NCBI GenBank assembly: GCA_963575745.1
Contig: CAUYUJ010014326.1
Span: 220,001-284,000 of the forward strand
Length of the DNA stretch: 64,000 nucleotides
Direction: 5' to 3'
DNA from: Prorocentrum cordatum
Taxonomy: Eukaryota > Sar > Dinophyceae > Prorocentrales > Prorocentraceae
In this document: positions 33,760 through 46,549 of the stretch, in pieces
Layout of the letters: every line of letters starts with the position of its first letter
Numbering within the stretch: position 1 is the first letter of the stretch
Program-made: the position numbers and the translations under genes
Notes under the pieces: model-generated
The model's database searches: none
What the model was told of the DNA's origin: nothing
The model's input: the letters and a program-made list of their open reading frames with translations, nothing else

Positions 33760-35190
33760 TCGCACGCGCTCAGGTTCTATCATTTATATATGTCTTATGG
33801 CAAGGGACACCATCGTACAAAAAGCTCAACGATTGTACTCACCTCGCAGAATCAACGCATCGGAAATATGCATTCACAGCCACAGGACGTCCCTATTACC
33901 GAGCGCGCGCCGTGGCGCCAACCGATTGGTATTTTGGCACTTATTCACACCGCGCGCAAGTGTAATCAGAAACGACGCTTCCCCACCACTCGAGAGCAAG
34001 CAGGGAGAAAGACATGAGGAAGGGGGGAGGACGAAACACACCAGTTATCGCGGTGAATTGCGGTGCCAAGGTAGATAATGTCCTGGCCGATATGTTGCGC
34101 GAGGTGCGCGACAGCCAGAAGTGGCGGGCCCTCTGGCGCGTCCTCTGCTGCCAGTGGGCCCGCATCCTCAAGCGCATCCGCCTTCGCACCCACTGCAAGT
34201 TGCCGTAGCACACGGTGGAAGCCAGCCCCCTTAAGTTGCAGAAGGTCAGGTCGCCTCAGCAATTCGGCCAAGGTCCCAGGTTCCAAATCAAGCAGGCACC
34301 TGCAATATCCCCCTGGCCTGTTGCGCAACATCTATTTGGCACCTCCGTCGAAGATACCGCTGATGTCAAGGAGTGCGCGCCAGTATTCAGCTGAGCGAAA
34401 CAAGTTTTAAACGATCAACGCGCGAGGGCCACCCTTCGTCACTGGTGCCAATCGCCCCCCGCCCCCCCCTTGCCCAACCTGTCCGAGGCAGAACACTAGC
34501 GGATTCCACTTTTGATCGATGGCGATGCGAGGCCGCGCGTCTGTCGCGCAACGCGATAGGACACATCTGGCCAATCACTCGAGTCACTGACCAGGATGCA
34601 GCAGCCCAATTCGCCAAGTATTTGGGGTCCTCCTCGGGGTCCTCTGTCTCGGCGTCCCCAGGTCTCAGAAATCTCTGTCTTCCAATTTTTAAGACGGCAA
34701 CGGTCGCGCCTGAGTCTTGAATCGACGACTGTATGAGCGCAGCGCCAGGGATCGAATACAACTCAAGTATCACTTCTATCGCGCGGGCGCTCAAGTGCAG
34801 CCGCAGCGCCGCCCACTGGCGCTGGCTCCACAGCCAGCGCATCTGCTGCAGCACCCTCGGCAGCGTCGGCCTCCTCGCCACTGTCCGAGAACTCTGGCCC
34901 GAGGACCTCGGGGCGCAGAGGTGGAGGAAAAAAGAAGAAGAGGGGGGGCTGGCGGGGAGGAGGCAGAGAACAAGGAGGAGGAGGAGGAGGCAGGGGAGAG
35001 GCAAGACGAGGCGCGCGAGGAAGAAAATACGGAGGTGGAGGAGGAGGAAAATGGAGGAAGAGGGAGAGCCACTGGAACGAGTACCGGGGCAATCACTGAC
35101 GCTGCAGCCTTGTCCTGGATGGCGAGAAGCTGGGCCAGGGCCCAAAGCAAAGGGCGGCCTGCGCCCAACAAAGCGGGAGAAGCACGCGAT
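33760..35190 (-). other. Tandem-unit 5' region of copy 1, coding-like in part
   Basis: 33760-34010 is relatively AT-rich (contains TTATATATG) and shows no sustained frame, so it may be an intron or spacer. From 34331 to 33966 the minus strand reads GTLAELLRRPDLLQLKG and HIGQDIIYLG; from about 34850 to 34560 it reads IEVILELYSIPGAALIQ and a charged tail. 34917-35060 is GAGGAG-rich on the plus strand. The coding-like text runs on into the next unit, so unit borders and gene borders need not coincide. Confidence 0.4.
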
Positions 35191-38100
35191 GATTTGGTCC
35201 CCCATCGCATCGAAGTGCTCGCTGCCTGGCGCAGGCCTTCGACTGAGCACCAGCTCCGTAGATTCAATGTCTGCGCTACCTTTCCATCTCTCCTCGCGCG
35301 CGCGCAGCCAGCCTCCTCCACGAAGCCATCCTTGACGGAGATGGCGTTAATTCTGACGTCTGTGACGTCGCACAATTTGACAGCGCTCGCTTGGGTTGTC
35401 CTGCCAGAAGGGGTCAAGTTGAACACCTCAGAGAACGCGTTCGAGTCTCCGTCGCCTCCAAATTTGTTGAAGGCGCCCAGGATATACCAAGCCGATGGCA
35501 CGCGCTTGTCGCCAGCCCCGCGCCCCACAGCACTCGCTGAATATACCGCACCTGTTTGAAGTACTGATTTCCCGTGCGACACGAGACACGACTCCGCATC
35601 AGTAAGCGGAGGTAGCGACGTCGCAGTCCGACTGGCTGTAGTCTTCTTCCAGGTTCTCACGGCAGCCTCCAGCTCAGATTTGCGCGCGCACTGAGAGTCC
35701 AAATCGTGCATGTACATAGCAGCCTTGGCCATCGACCAGGTAGCTGCCTGAGCTCCCGCGTCGGGGTGCACGCGGCGCAGCAACTGGCGATGCGACGAGC
35801 GGCCACTCCCGTTCCAGCGCCCCCCGCGAATGCGGCGAAACTGACGCGACCGCAAAGCTGAATCCACTTAGGCGCCCGCAACGTAGCGCACACTGCTGGG
35901 AGATTATCGTCGCGTGTCCGCCGCTCAAATCGTGCTTTCCAATCTGCGCGCGCATGCCCTCCAAGCGCTGCCCCGCGATCTCGTCGAGTGCCAGGCCGAG
36001 CAGGTTGTGCATCGAGTCCTCGAACGAATGCAATGGCCTCGGCGAATTCAGCCACAGCTCTGCCCGTTGCCGACACCGCGAGCCCATGACAAGCATCGGC
36101 TGCAATGCCCGATGGCACTTCGACTTGTCTTCCAAGGCATCGCACCAATCAATGGCGCACTTCAGGCGCCTTTCGCTGTCAGCCCCCAGCCCGCCCCAGT
36201 AGCCCCCCATGACCTTCAGGATAGTGCGAGGATGAGTATCGCAGAAGCTGCCCTTGGCCAGCAGCTTCTCGTAAAGGGCGGCGTCGAACGCCTCCTGCTC
36301 CCTCGATGCATTCGCTCGATCTGAGGACCCCATTCCCGCGATGTAGGGCCGAGTGGCCTGCGTCGTGCGCGGCCTTAATGCTAGTCGAATGCTGGCCCCA
36401 AGATCCCACGGCGAGCATTACTGCCCGCCCCCCGGCCCACGCGCCGTCTGAACCTTTGAACCCGCTGCTGCACCGATCCTGCCAGGCATCGTTAACAAAT
36501 GCCCATGGCACTTGCATCCCTTGGGCCATCGCCCGAACTCGCCGCAGGCCTTCCAAGGCAGTTCTTTCGCAGCGCAGGGCGCTGGTTATCCCGCCAATCA
36601 TCGCACAAGGATCAACGTCGCCATCTCTTCCAATCCGCCCATCGACGCTGCCCGTCGCAGAAGGGCCCCAAGGATCTACGAGGGGCTGGAATCTGACTGA
36701 TAAGTGAGACACAAATACTGCTGGTTTCTCCCATCGCCAGGTGAAGGCACCACCAGTGAAAGTCAGGAACAAGTGTTCACGCTCGCGATGACCGGCTAGG
36801 CACCGCTCGATGAACCTTTTGCGAAGGCCAGAATACAGGAACCGCGCCAGAGCGTCCTCGAGTGCTTTCTCGGCACCTTGGTCTCTCACGAAACCTCTCA
36901 CAGACTTGCTGCAGGCATCGAGCGCGCATCCAGTTTCGAGAGCTATGCAGTGAGCCAGGCGAAACATATTCGCTGTCATAGAGGTTTCAGCTCATCCCAT
37001 CGTGGTCAAAGGCTTCGCGCGGACTTCAAACTCGATCTTGCCGAGGGGATCGGAGTCGTCTGCAGCAGAAGATGGCATTCGTACCATACCCTCTCTCGCC
37101 ATCAACAGGTCGTGCCCGATTTGGGGAATCGAGTCGTAAGCCAAGAAGACCAAATGACGTTCGCGCTTGCCGTTCTCCCATAAAGAGCACCAGTGCATCA
37201 TCATCATGATAGCCATCTTGACCTGCCACCCCTGAAGAGTCGTCCTCGAAGGCATAGCAGGCGGCATGATCGCGGCCAGAGACGCCCCGCCGACTTTCCA
37301 AAGTTTTGACGAGAGCAACAAAACATCAGCGAGGTCTTCCGGCCGTTTGAGAAGATGCACCAAGGGTAGCGCATGCATGATGAAGTCGATCGAGTCATGA
37401 GGATCCCCATTGTCGTCCTCAGCGCCGGCGTCGTCCACGTCCTCGTCGCCATGCGCGGGCCCGCTTTCAGCAGCTCCTAGGACAGCGGCTGGCTGGCCAT
37501 GCAATTGACGGGCACTCATATGATATTCCACTCCGCCCTCTTGTGCAGATCGCAGACACGTCAAAACACTCTTCCGCGACTCGAGCAGAACGCGTTCCAA
37601 GTGAAGCCGATGAATTACGAGGAGTAGCGCAGGGCCCCTGCCAGGCACGCATCGCCACCAGCTGCCGAAACCTTCGCGCGGCCCGTGTCATTAAGGAAAA
37701 CCGCGAAACCGCGGCCTCTGCCCTGACCCCTCAAATCAGTCAGCTCATGTATAATGCAGCTGGAACCGAGAACGTCGATCTGGCTGAAGTCCCACGCAAC
37801 CTCTGGCTCTATCTCCAAAAACCCTATAGCAATTCCACGCTCACGCGGCCCCGCTTTCCGCGCCCGCTGCAGAGAAGCAGTCGCGCACAAGCGAAATGCA
37901 CCAGTAGTTATCGCAACTAGCAGGCCCACGTGGGATGGCAACGCATCGTCTCGCCTTCGGCGCTTCGGTAATGCATCGCCAATCGGTGGCCGGCAGGCTC
38001 TCATGAGAAAATAGTTCGGGCCCAAATGGCAACGGCGACGCTGGCGATGATGGCGCGCATTGTGATTATACGGACCCAGACGATTCATCAACGAACTCAG

Positions 38101-39786
38101 CCCGCTGAGCTCGATGGCTTGGAAATGGGCCCACATGCCCGCGCTTCCAAATCCCAGCTTGCGACGTGTGACGACCGTGGCGACGAGGAAACGCTAGACC
38201 CGTTGCGCCATGATCGGGTACTTCGAGGCATTCGTCGTCGTGCGACTTGCACGATTATTGTCGAAGGCTCGAATGCAACAAATCGCAGCGTTGCGCGGCG
38301 ACCCTCCTAAGTCGTCGCACGCGCTCAGGTTCTATAATTTATATATGTGTCTTACGGCAGGGGGGGCACCATGCAAAAAGCTCAACGATTGTACTCACCT
38401 CGCAAAATCAACGCATCGGAAATATGTATTCACAGCCACAGGACGCCCCTATTACCGAGCACGCGCCGCGGCGCCAACCGATTGGTATTTTCACACTTAT
38501 TCACACCACGCGCAAGTGTAGTCAGAAACGACGCTTCCCCACCACTCGAGAGCAAGCAAGGAGAAAGTACGAGGAAGGGGGGGGGGGGGGGGGGGGGGGG
38601 GGGCGAAAACACACCAGCCATCGCGGTGACTTGCGGTGCCAAGGTAGATAATGTCCTGGCCGATATTTTGCGCGAGGTGCGCGACAGCCGGAAGTGGCGG
38701 GCCCTCTGGGGCCGCGTCCTCTGCTGCCAATGGGCCCGCATCCTCAAGCGCATCCGCCTTCGCACCCGCTGCAAGTTAATGTAGCACACGGTGGAAGTCA
38801 GCCCCCCTAAGTTGCATGAGGTCAGGTCGCCCCGGCAATTCGGCCAAGGTCCCAGGTTCCAAATCAAGCAGGCACCTGCAATATCCCCCTGGCCTGTCGC
38901 GCAACATTTATTTGGCACCTCTGTCGAAGACACCGCTGATGTTGAGGAGTGCGCGCCAGTATTCAGCTGAGCGAAACAAGTTTTAAACGATCAACGCGCG
39001 AGGGCCACCCTTCGTCACTGGCGCCAATCGCCCCCCCCCCCCTGCCCAACCTGTCCGAGGCAGAACAATAGCGGATTCCACTGTTGATCGATGGCGATGC
39101 GAGGCCGCGCGTCTGTCGCGCAACCCGATGGGGCACATCTGGCCAATCGCTCGAGTCATTGACCAGGATGCAGCAGCTCAATTCGCCATGTATTCGGGGT
39201 CCTCGGGGCCCTCTGTCTCGGCGCCCCCAGGTCTCAGAACCCCCCTGTCTTCCAATTTCTTGAGAGGGCAACGGTCGCGCCTTTGTCTTGAATCGACGTC
39301 TGTTTGAGCACTGCGCCAGGGATCGAATCCAACTCAAGTATCACTTCAATCGCGCGGGCGCTCTCAAGTGCAGCCGCAGCGCCGCGCACTGGCGCTGGCT
39401 CCACAGCCAGCGCATCTGCCCCAGCACACTCGGCAGCGTCGACCTCCTCGCCGCTGTCCGAGAACTCCGGCCCGAGGACCTTGAGGCGCAGAGGCGGAGG
39501 AAAAAAGGGAGGAAGAGGGGGGGCTGGCGGGGAAGGGGCAGAGAACGAGGAGGAGGAGGAGGGGGCAGGGGAGAGGCAGGACGAGGAGCGCGAGGAAGAA
39601 AAGACGGAGGTGGAGGAGGAGGAGGATGGAGGAAGAGGGAGAGCCACTGGAGGAGGAAGAGAAGGATGAAGGAAAGAGTACCGGGGCAATCACTGACGCT
39701 GCAGCCTTGTCCTGGATGGCGAGAAGCTGGGCCGGGGCCCCAAGCAAAGGGCGGCCTGCGCCCAACAAAGCGGGAGAAGCATGCGA
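35191..39786 (-). pseudogene. Tandem unit copy 2
   Basis: 4.6 kb, uninterrupted by element B, and therefore showing the empty insertion site at about 36150-36167. Minus-strand frames: 36992-37648 (central start, four Met codons at the ATG run), 36179-36979, 35674-36333 and 35657-36148. Relative to copies 1 and 3 it lacks about 210 bp (between 36860 and 36865, equivalent to 32085-32294), which removes the GPLSGV to TVESHV part of the protein. A purine-rich GAGGAG tract lies at 39490-39665 and a G run of about 23 at 38578-38602. The frame is broken at several points. Confidence 0.7.
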
Positions 39787-42700
39787 CGGTTTGGCCCCCC
39801 ATCGCATCGAAGTGCTCGCTGCCTGGCGCAGGCCTTCGACTGAGCACCAGCTCCGTAGATTCAATGTCTGCGCTACCATTCCATCTCTCCTCGCGCGCGC
39901 GCAGCCGGCCTCCTCCACGAAGCCATCCTTGACGGAGATGGCGTCAATTCTGACGTCTGCGAAGTCGCACAATTTGGCAGCGCCCGCTTGGGTTGCCCTG
40001 CCAGAAGGGGTCAAGTTGAGCACCTCAGAGAACACATTCGAGTCTCCGTCGCCTCCAGCTTTGTCGAATGCGCCCAGGGTGCACCAAGCCGATGGCACGC
40101 GCTTGTCGCCAGCCCCGCACCCCGCAGCACTCGCTGAATATACCGCGCCTTTTTGAAGTACTGATTTCCTGTGCGACACGAGACACGACTCCACATCAGT
40201 AAGCGGAGGTAGCGACGTCGCAGTCCGACTGGCTGTAGTCTTCCTCCAGGTTCTCACGGCAGCCTCCAGCTCAGGCTTGCGCGCGCACTGAGCCCAGATC
40301 GCGCGTGTACATCGATGCCTCGGCCATCGACCAGGTAGCTGTCTGAGCTCGCGCGCCGGGGCGCACGCGGCGCAGCAACTGGCGATGCGACGAGCGGCCT
40401 CTTCCGTTCCAGCGCCCCCCACGAACGCGGCGAAACTGACGCGACCGCGAAGCTGAATCCACTCAGGCGCCCGCAACTTAGCGCGCGCTGCTGGGGGATT
40501 CTCTTCGCGTGCCCGCCGCTCAAATCGCGGCTGCCAATCTGCGCGCGCATGCCCTCCAGGCGCTGCCCCGCGATCTCGTCGAGTGCCAGGCCGAGCAGGT
40601 TGTGCATCAAGCCCTCGAACGAATGCAATGGCCTCGGCAAATTCAGCCACAGCTCTGCCCGTTGCCGACACCGCGAGCCCACGACAAGCATCGGCTGTAA
40701 TGCCCGATGGCGCTTCGACTTTTCTTCCAAGGCATCGCACCAATCAATGGCGCACTTCAGGCGCCTTTCGCTGTCAGCCCCCAGCCCGCCCCAGTAGCCC
40801 ACCATGACCTTCAGGATAGTGCGAGGACAAGTATCGCAGAAGCTGCCCTTGGCCAGCAGTCTCTCGTAAAGGACGGCGTCGAACGCCCCCTGCTTCCTCG
40901 ATGCATTCGCTCGATCTGAGGATTCCATTCCCACGATGTAGGGCCGAGTGGCCTGCGTCGCGCGCGGCCCCGATGCCAATCGAATGCTGGCCCCAAGACC
41001 CCGCGGCGAGCATTGCTGCGCGCCCCCCGGCCCACGCGCCGCCTGAACCTTTGAACTCGCTTCTGCACCGATCCTGCCAGGCATCGTTAACAAATGCCCA
41101 TGGCACTCGCATCCGTTGGGCCATCGCCCGAACTCGCCGCAGGCCTTCCAAGGTAGTTCTTTCGCAGCGCAGGGCGCCGGTTACCCCGTCAATCATCGCA
41201 CAAGAATCAACGTCGCCATCTCTTCCAAACCGCCCATCGCCGCCGCCCGTCGCAGAAGGGCCCCAATGATCTACGAGGGGCTGGAATATTACTGATAATT
41301 GAAACACACTTGCTGCTAGTTCCCCCAGTGAAAGTCAGGAACAAGTGTTCACGCTCGCGATGGCCGACTAGGCGCCGCTCGATGAACCTTTTGCTAAGGC
41401 CAGAAGACAGGGGCCGCGCCAGAGCCCCGACATGGGACTCGACGGTCGGCCACCCTTCTATCTTGGAGACAGCATTCTTCAGCGCGCCGAATATCATGTG
41501 TAAATGCCATGGGAAGCCGAGCGCACGCGGAAACACATACTTATCATTGGCGCCGAGGTCAACCAGGTTCAGCCCCCCGCCCCGCGCCTTCGCCGTGACA
41601 CCACTCGGCGGGCCAAGCTCCACAAATGGCGGCACGCCCTCGAGTGCTTTCTCGGCACCTTGGTCTCTCACGCAACCTCCCACAGATTTGCTGCAGGCAT
41701 CGAGCGCGCAACCAGCGTCGAGAGCTATGCAGTGAGCCAGGCGAAACATATTCGTTTCCATAGAGGTTTCAGCCCATCCCATCGTGGTCAAAGGCTTCGC
41801 GCGGACTTCAAACTCGATCTTGCCGAGGGGATTGGAGTCGTCTGCAGCAAAAGATGGCATTCGTACCAGAACCTCTCTCGCCATCAGCAGACCGATTCGG
41901 GGAAACGAGTCGTAAGCCAAGAAGACCAAATGACGTTCGCGCTTGCCGTTCTTCCATAAAGAGCACTAATACATCATCATCATCATCATCATCATCATGA
42001 GATCCATCTTGACCTGCCATCTCTGAAGAGTCGTCCTCGAAGGCATAGCAGGCGGCATGATCGCGGCCAGAGAAGCCCCGCCGACTTTCCGAAGTTTTGA
42101 CGAAAACAACAGAACATCAGCGAGGTTTTCCGGCCGTTTGAGAAGATGCACCAAGGGTAGCGCATGCATGATGAAGTCGATCGAGTCATGAAGATCCCCA
42201 AAGTCGTCCTCAGCGCCGGCGTCCATGGCCTTGTCGCCATGCGCGGGCCCGCTTTCAGCAGCTTCTAGGACAGCGGCTGGCTGGCCATGCAATTGACGGG
42301 CGCTCATATGATATCCCACTCCGCCCTCTTGTGCAAGTCGCAAACACGTCAAAACACTCTTCCGCGACTCGAGCAGAACTTGTTCCAAGTGAAGCCGATG
42401 AATTACGAGGAGTAGCGCAGGGCCCCTGCCAGGCACGCATCGCCACCAGCTGCCGAAACCTTCGCGCGGCCCGTGTCATTAAGGAAAACCGCGAAACCGC
42501 GGCCTCTGCCCTGACCCCATCAAATCAGTCAGCTCATGTATAATGCAGCTGGAACCGAAGACATCGATCTGGCTGAAGTCCCAGGCAACCTCTGGCTCTA
42601 TCTCCAAATGCCCTGTAGCAATTACATGGTCACGTGGCCCCGCTTTCCGCACCCGCTGCAGAGAAGCAGTCGCGCACAAGCGAAGTGCACCAGTAGTTAT

Positions 42701-43389
42701 CGCAACTAGCAGGCCCACGTGGGATGGCAACGCATCGTCTCGCCTTCGGCGCTTCGGTAATGCATCGCCAATCGGTGGCCGACAGGCTCTCATGAGCAAA
42801 TAATTCGGGCCCAAATGGCAACGGTGACGCTGGTGATGATGGCACGCGTTGTGATTATACTGACCCTGATGATTCATCAACGAACTCAGCCCGCTGGGCT
42901 CGATGGCTTGGACATGGGCCCCACATGCCCGCGCTTCCAAATCCCAGCTTGCGACATGTGACGACCGTGGCGACGAGGAAACGCTAGACCCCTTGCGCCA
43001 TGATCGGATACTTCGAGGCATTCGTCGTCGTGCTACTTGCACGATTATTGTCGCAGGCTCGAATGCAACAGATCGCAGCAATGCGCGGCGACCCTCCTAA
43101 GTCGTCGCACGCGCTCAGGTTCTATCATCTTTATATGTATTATAGCAAGGGACACCACCATACAAAAACTCAACGATTGTACTCACCTCGCAAAATCAAC
43201 GCGTCGGAAAATAGATGTTTTCACAACCACAGGAAGTCCCTATTACCGAGCACGCGCCGTGGCGCCAACCGATCGGTATTTTCACACTTGTTCACACCAC
43301 GCGCAAGTGTAGTCAGAAACGATGCTTCCCCACCACTCGAAAGCAAGCAGGGAGAAAGTAGGAGGAAGGGGAGGAGGACGAAACACACT
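39787..43389 (-). pseudogene. Tandem unit copy 3, right-truncated
   Basis: Matches copies 1 and 2 up to about 43387, where the sequence departs after AAACACAC. Frames: 42479-43081, 41966-42436, 41207-41929, 40254-41093, 39364-40743. The last of these crosses the copy 2/3 border, showing that the reading frame continues past my arbitrary unit boundary. The central frame ends at TAG 41967-41969, where the other copies have a Trp codon. The minimal nine-Met run is at 41970-41998. Confidence 0.7.
41970..42000 (-). repeat. Expanded (ATG)n in the coding frame of copy 3
   Basis: On the plus strand (ATC/CAT)n gives nine consecutive Met codons on the minus strand. The same site has three Met codons in copy 1 (about 32641) and four in copy 2 (about 37199). 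Confidence 0.9.
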
Positions 43390-44343
43390 TTTGATCTGCG
43401 GGGCGAGAGCGAACCTCTTCTGCTAAAAGTTAGGCGGGCTGCGCACAGTTTTAATTAGGTAGACAGGGCACAAGAAGGCGGGGCCTCAGGCGGCCGGAGC
43501 GGGCGAGGCCCAGGGGTGCAGGCGGTGCCGAAGTGGATGTGCAGGAGCAGGAGCGCCGCGGACTGGTACCAGGAGGACGAAACACACGAGAAGGACGAGC
43601 GATGGGGAGAGGCAGGGAGGCTTGTGGAGTGAGGGAGGGGTGAACACACGGTGAAAAACGAATAAGGATATCAGAAAGAGGGCAAAGAGGCGGACGTAAG
43701 AGAAGGACGGAGGGAGGGGGGAGGGACGAGGGAGGAGGAGGAGGAGGACCAAGGGGGAGGAGCAATGCCCGCCGATGCCTTTCTTTGTCGTCTGCAGGGG
43801 AAATGGCGGGAAGATGCCGTCGGGACGCCAACGCCCCCAAACAGCCCCATTTGGGCTGGACCCCCCCACAACTTGAACATACCAATCCTGCTCTTCCTCC
43901 TCCTCCTCCTCCTCCTCCTCCTCTTCCTCCTCCTCCTCCTCCCCCTCCTCCTCATCATCACCATCATCACCAGATTCCTCAGATTCCTTTCCATAGTATT
44001 GGTCATACATGTTATTAGTATCATTAGTGGTATTACTATCATCGGTATGATTAGATCCTTAGTATGACACTCGTTGTGTGATGTGGATTAGTCTTGTTGT
44101 TATAATAAGTCTGCTTCGTCTTAGTATTATTAAGGTGATTCGTGATAGTCTTTTTTCCTAGCAATATTAATTCCATTCTGATTAGTGGTATGATTATTAG
44201 TCGTACTCTTACTCCTCACAGTTTAGCATTCCTATTATACGTATCCGTATTAATAGTATTGGTAGCGTTCTTAATCTTATCCGTATTAGTGTGATTATTA
44301 TTAGTATTATTATTATCATTATTAGTATTAGTATTATTATCAA

Positions 44344-44390
<47 letters not shown>

Positions 44391-44949
44391 TGATTAGTAT
44401 TCTTATTCTGAATATTATTATTACTGGTAGTAGTTTTATTATGCGCATTCGTTTCGTTATTAATTCTCCTCCTCCTCCTCTTCCTCCTTCTCCTCCTCCT
44501 CCTCCCCCTCCTCCTCCTCCTCATCCGTCTCGTCCTCGTCCTCCTCCTCCTGATCCTCCTCCTCATCCTCCTCCTCCTCCTCATCCTCCCCATCCTCTAT
44601 TCCTCATCCTCCCTCCTCCTCCTCCTCCTCCTCCTCCCCCGCCCTCCTCCTCCTCCTCCTCCCACTCCGCCTCTTCCTCCTTCTCCTCCTTTTCCTCCTC
44701 CTTCTTTTCCTCCTCCTCCCAACGCTTTGTTATTAAAGACGCAAGCTGGCGTATTTGCCGACGTGGGTGCTGGCACGTCTCCCGGGCAAGCGCATCCTGT
44801 GCAATCCCAATAGTACTCGTCTTCAAGGGTCTGGCAGGTAAGACTCCACAAATCCCACCCAACATCACAGTCTGCTGCTCCATAGGATGTGTGATCATAT
44901 TCGCAAACGGCTGGTGCTGGTGTCGGTGGTGGTGTCAGTGCCTGTAAGT
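43390..44949. repeat. Simple-repeat block: (CTC)n, (ATT/AGT)n, (CTC)n
   Basis: 43390-43880 is G/A-rich with no supported gene. (CTC)n runs at 43893-43970, then an AT-rich interval, then ATT and AGT triplets at 44281-44395 and a long CTC tract at 44462-44725. Open frames here are strings of Leu, Ile, Glu, Arg or Pro and are artefacts. Confidence 0.9.
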
Positions 44950-45910
44950 CAATTGTAAATTCCGCTGGGCCCGCACTCCCAGCGTCACGATCCCTAGTAA
45001 GTGATGCTGCGTCCGCTCCCCAAAAGCCTCGATCCCTTACAAATTACGCTGCGTCTGCGCTACCAGTGCCACGACCCATCGTAAATTACGCTGGATTTGC
45101 GCTCCCAGCGCCAAGATGCTTCTTAAAATACGCTCGATCCCAAGCAAATTACGCAGGCATGCCGAAGGTATGCAGAAGATATGCCGAAGGTATGTCGAAG
45201 GTATGCCGAAGGTACTCTGAAGGTACACCGGACACACTCGTTGAAGATACGCCGAATGTGCGCTGAAAGTACGCGGCTCTGTCTCGTCTTCAATTAGCAC
45301 ATTTTGAAGGTGCGCCGAAGGTACGATGGGGGCCATCATCTCTAGTAAATTACACTGCGTCCGCCTTCCCAAGGCCGCGATCCCCCACATGTTACGCTGC
45401 GTCTGCGCTCCCAAGGCCACGATCCCTCGTAAATTACGCTGCGGAGCCGCGATCCCTTACAAAATACGCTGCGTCCGCGCTCCCAGAGCCGCGAACCCTT
45501 TATACATTACACTCAACCGGAAGAATAAGGATGCACGGTAAGGATGCAAGGGCCTTGGTCGACCATGTCGACTCTGTGCGAGCGCGGCGGCCAGCGAAAG
45601 CGGCCAAGGATGGCCCGAAGGGAAAAGACCCATGGGAAGGTTTTCTATCCTTACTATGTGGGCTGACTGTACGCTGCGTCCGCGGTCCCATGGCCACGCT
45701 CTTGGGTAAGGAACGGTGCTTCCGCTCTCCCAGAACCACCTGGCCATCCTAGGGCGCCCTAATTACTACATTACGCAGGACTTACGTTCCCAGGACCATA
45801 ATCCTTCGTGCATTACGCTGCGTCCGCGTTCCCAGCGTCAACAACCCTTTTTCCAATGACGCTGGATTCGCGCTCCCAGCACCAAGATGGTTCGCACAAT
45901 ACGTTCCAGC
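44950..45910 (+). repeat. Minisatellite field, about 40-46 bp units
   Basis: About a dozen diverged units share TACGCTGCGTCCGCGCTCCC, a GCCACGATCCC-type block and a TTACAAATTACGCTG-type block. They occur in three clusters (about 44950-45150, 45335-45520 and 45665-45905). Between the first two is a second repeat of period 12 (GCCGAAGGTATG-like) at about 45155-45300. No protein is predicted. Confidence 0.8.
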
Positions 45911-46549
45911 CATGATAAAATAGTCTTTCCTCTGAGAATCGGAGTAAGATGCAAAAAATATATGATCTCATGTTCACTCTGCTCAGGGAGAGAAGGTACG
46001 GGATGAGACATCGATCAGACAAGTAACCGGTAAGCAAGTTTACTATATCAGGAATGGTAAGTGAGGTGGCCCACCGGCCGACGACACGACGACAACGCGG
46101 GGGCGACCCCGCGGCGCACGCGAGCGGGCCGGCTCGCACCTTTTATCTCCTGCAAGCAAACAAACAGCTGCAGCATGCAGTATAAGTTCAAGTCATACAG
46201 TGCACAGCATGCAAGTGTTATAACAAGCGATATTAACATGAGGCGGAGAAGAGCACATTTACTCCCCCCGCGGCGGGCCTCGTAGAGCCCATCCGGCCAC
46301 AGCACCCCTGGCCTATACATATACACAACCACCGGAGCCAACCGCAAAAGAATTTTACGGCTCAGCGGTGCCTGCCAGGGGGCTAAGGGCCGAAGAGGCC
46401 CGACGACTCCCACCATCATTTAAATCAATTCTCTCAGTTGGCTCGGCTTAGCCGACCAGTAGAGTCGCTTACCCGTCCGACACGCCATCGTCGCGCGGAC
46501 GAGAACTTCCTTGCATGCGCCTGCCGCGACTAAGTCGCGCGGGCGGATC
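45911..46549. other. Spacer beyond element C, no supported gene
   Basis: Mixed composition with no repeat match seen elsewhere in the window. It contains two palindromes of the element C family near its right end (46443-46455, 46525-46539), which suggests that element C or its 3' untranslated part extends at least to about 46440. Confidence 0.5.

Larger units (their letters stand above)
21402..43389 (-). repeat. Three-copy head-to-tail tandem array, unit about 4.6-4.8 kb
   Basis: The block beginning GATTTGGTCCCCCATCGCA recurs in the same orientation at about 21402, 35191 and 39787. Copy 1 is 21402-22358 plus 31383-35190 (about 4.76 kb once element B is removed), copy 2 is 35191-39786 (4.6 kb) and copy 3 is 39787-43389 (3.6 kb, cut short on its right side). 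The copies align along their whole length with substitutions and indels. The minus strand carries the coding-like frames in all three. Tandem gene copies are common in dinoflagellates, but whether this unit is a host gene or an old transposon is not resolved. Confidence 0.9.

Noticed and set aside
33760-34010. TATATA motif as a promoter of the tandem-unit gene
   Set aside because: Dinoflagellate promoters are not defined by a TATA box; the AT-rich stretch could equally be an intron or spacer.
43486-44948. Open frames rich in Glu, Leu, Ile or Pro
   Set aside because: They read through CTC, ATT and AGT triplet tracts in every phase.
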